Part shown: positions 3,956 through 5,124 of the stretch, in pieces | How positions within the stretch are numbered: position 1 is the stretch's first letter | How the letters are laid out: the number at the start of each line of letters is the position of its first letter | NCBI GenBank assembly: GCA_900769775.1 | Contig: CAAGHT010000088.1 | Location: 1-5,124 of the forward strand | Length of the DNA: 5,124 bases | Reading direction: 5' to 3' | DNA from: Clostridia bacterium | Lineage (GTDB): Bacteria > Bacillota > Clostridia > Oscillospirales > Acutalibacteraceae | Program-made: the position numbers and the translations under genes | Notes under the pieces: generated by a model | The model's database searches: none | The model's input: only the letters and a program-made list of their open reading frames with translations | What the model was told of the DNA's origin: nothing

Positions 3956-5124
3956 TTATTTCTCCATCATATATTTATCCATCGCTTCGGCGGCGGTTTT
4001 GCCTGCACCCATAGCGAGAATAACGGTGGCGGCGCCTGTAACGGCATCTCCGCCGGCGAAAACTCCCTCTCTGGAGGTAAGTCCGCTCTCTTCATCGACC
4101 ACAATTCCGCCTCTGCGGTTGACCTCAAGACCCTCGGTAGTAGATTTAATGAGGGGGTTGGGGCTTGTACCGATTGACATTATAACTGTGTCAACGGCAA
4201 GGGTAAAATTGCTGCCAGGGATTTCAACAGGGCTTCTTCTGCCCGAGCTGTCGGGCTCGCCAAGCTCCATTTTTACACACTCGATAGCCGTTACAAAGCC
4301 GTTTTTCGGGTCGCGGCGGTCATCGGGGTTATTATATCCGTGAATTTTGACAGGGTTATTGAGGAGCATAAACTCGATGCCCTCTTCCATTGCATGCTCA
4401 ACCTCTTCCTTACGGGCGGGCAGCTCTTCAAGGGAACGACGGTATATTATGTAAACCTTTTCTGCGCCGAGACGGAGTGCGGTTCTTGCCGCATCCATAG
4501 CAACATTGCCACCGCCGACAACGGCCACCCTGCCACCCTTCATAATGGGGGTATCGGAATCCTCCTTATAGGCTTTCATAAGATTGCTTCGGGTTAAAAA
4601 CTCATTTGCCGAGTAAACTCCCTTTAAGGCTTCGCCCTCGATTCCCATAAAGCGGGGAAGTCCTGCGCCACTGCCTATAAATACCGATTCAAAGCCCATA
4701 TCGAAAAGCTCATCAATAGTGAGGGTCTTGCCGATAATCATATTTGTTTCAATCTTAACACCGAGAGCTTTCAGGGTATCGACCTCTTTTTTTACGATAG
4801 CCTTCGGCAGTCTGAATTCGGGAATTCCGTATACGAGAACGCCGCCTGCTGTATGAAGCGCTTCAAAAACGGTTACATCATAGCCGCGCTTTGCAAGGTC
4901 TCCTGCACAGGTGAGTCCCGCAGGGCCCGAGCCGATTATAGCGGCTTTATGACCGTTGGGAGCAGGTTTTTCGGGAGCCTTGCTTGAATGCTCGTTGTGC
5001 CAATCGGCAACAAAGCGCTCAAGTCGGCCGATACCGACAGACTCGCCCTTAATTCCACGAACACATTTTGATTCACACTGATTTTCCTGAGGACAAACTC
5101 TGCCGCAAACGGCGGGGAGGGAGG
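3956..5124 (-). CDS. gltA: NADPH-dependent glutamate synthase, small-subunit type (N-terminus outside window)
   Basis: Flavoprotein of the GltD/GltA family, which passes electrons from NADPH through FAD and Fe-S clusters, classically to make glutamate from glutamine and 2-oxoglutarate. The open frame runs from the window edge to TAA, 388 residues of a protein usually about 460-470. Visible in order are the Fe-S motif AVCGRVCPQENQCESKC (Cys 6, 10, 16, 20 of the fragment), the FAD fold AIIGSGPAGL (61-70), the NADPH fold VAVVGGGNVAMDAA (about 199-212) with YRRSLEELPAR after it, and the C-terminal FAD motif FAGGDAVTGAATVILAMGAG (about 360-379). The in-frame ATG at 4741 is internal, because the conserved N-terminal motifs lie upstream of it. 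In Clostridia close homologues also act as NfnB/SudA-type ferredoxin:NADP oxidoreductase subunits, and the upstream partner gene that would decide this is outside the window. It is followed after one base by the deacylase gene. Confidence 0.93.
   Translation of the reverse strand, partial: SLPAVCGRVCPQENQCESKCVRGIKGESVGIGRLERFVADWHNEHSSKAPEKPAPNGHKAAIIGSGPAGLTCAGDLAKRGYDVTVFEALHTAGGVLVYGIPEFRLPKAIVKKEVDTLKALGVKIETNMIIGKTLTIDELFDMGFESVFIGSGAGLPRFMGIEGEALKGVYSANEFLTRSNLMKAYKEDSDTPIMKGGRVAVVGGGNVAMDAARTALRLGAEKVYIIYRRSLEELPARKEEVEHAMEEGIEFMLLNNPVKIHGYNNPDDRRDPKNGFVTAIECVKMELGEPDSSGRRSPVEIPGSNFTLAVDTVIMSIGTSPNPLIKSTTEGLEVNRRGGIVVDEESGLTSREGVFAGGDAVTGAATVILAMGAGKTAAEAMDKYMMEK

Overview
The window looks like a low-to-moderate GC Clostridia (Firmicutes) chromosome, probably a gut Oscillospiraceae/Ruminococcaceae-type organism. 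This is inferred from the AlaRS and GltA-type glutamate synthase protein sequences, the YwhH-like YbaK protein, purine-rich Shine-Dalgarno sites, and consensus sigma-A promoters. No taxonomic search was possible.

Layout. Positions 1-779 (minus) hold the N-terminal third of alanyl-tRNA synthetase, transcribed from a textbook promoter (TTGACA-17-TATAAT) at 830-858. Diverging from it, a second strong promoter (916-944, plus) drives a structured RNA of about 104 nt (951-1054). It consists of a 5' hairpin and an intrinsic terminator, and the 5' hairpin loop is complementary to the terminator's 5' arm. It could be a small RNA or an attenuator-type leader.

Positions about 1070-3202 form an AT-rich island of three plus-strand genes, the only plus-strand genes in the window. 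Each is bracketed by an inverted pair of short palindromic repeats with a fixed 12-nt core (AGAACCGTCCCC on the left, GGGGACGGTTCY on the right) and variable, mostly self-complementary arms. The genes are a four-helix membrane protein (TTG start at 1113), a two-helix membrane protein split by a one-base frameshift in a T run (1688-2220), and a cytoplasmic WD40/beta-propeller-like protein (2292-3179). None has a promoter of its own that I can see. The repeats read into the ends of two of the genes and encode their C-terminal tails.

Positions 3180-3485 are non-coding: the last repeat, a strong hairpin terminator, and a 165-bp spaced element with hairpins and a heptamer repeat bounded by near-identical 18-mers. 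The second 18-mer lies in the terminator of the minus-strand operon.

Positions 3484-5124 (minus) hold gltA (NADPH-dependent glutamate synthase small-subunit type, N-terminus outside the window) followed after one base by a YbaK/EbsC-family aminoacyl-tRNA deacylase. These two are housekeeping genes in one transcription unit ending at 3485-3458.

The most unusual part is the repeat-bracketed three-gene array placed directly behind the structured RNA. The repeat core looks familiar to me from clostridial genomes, so the repeat itself is probably not new. The cassette-like arrangement, arm covariation and RNA linkage deserve checking.
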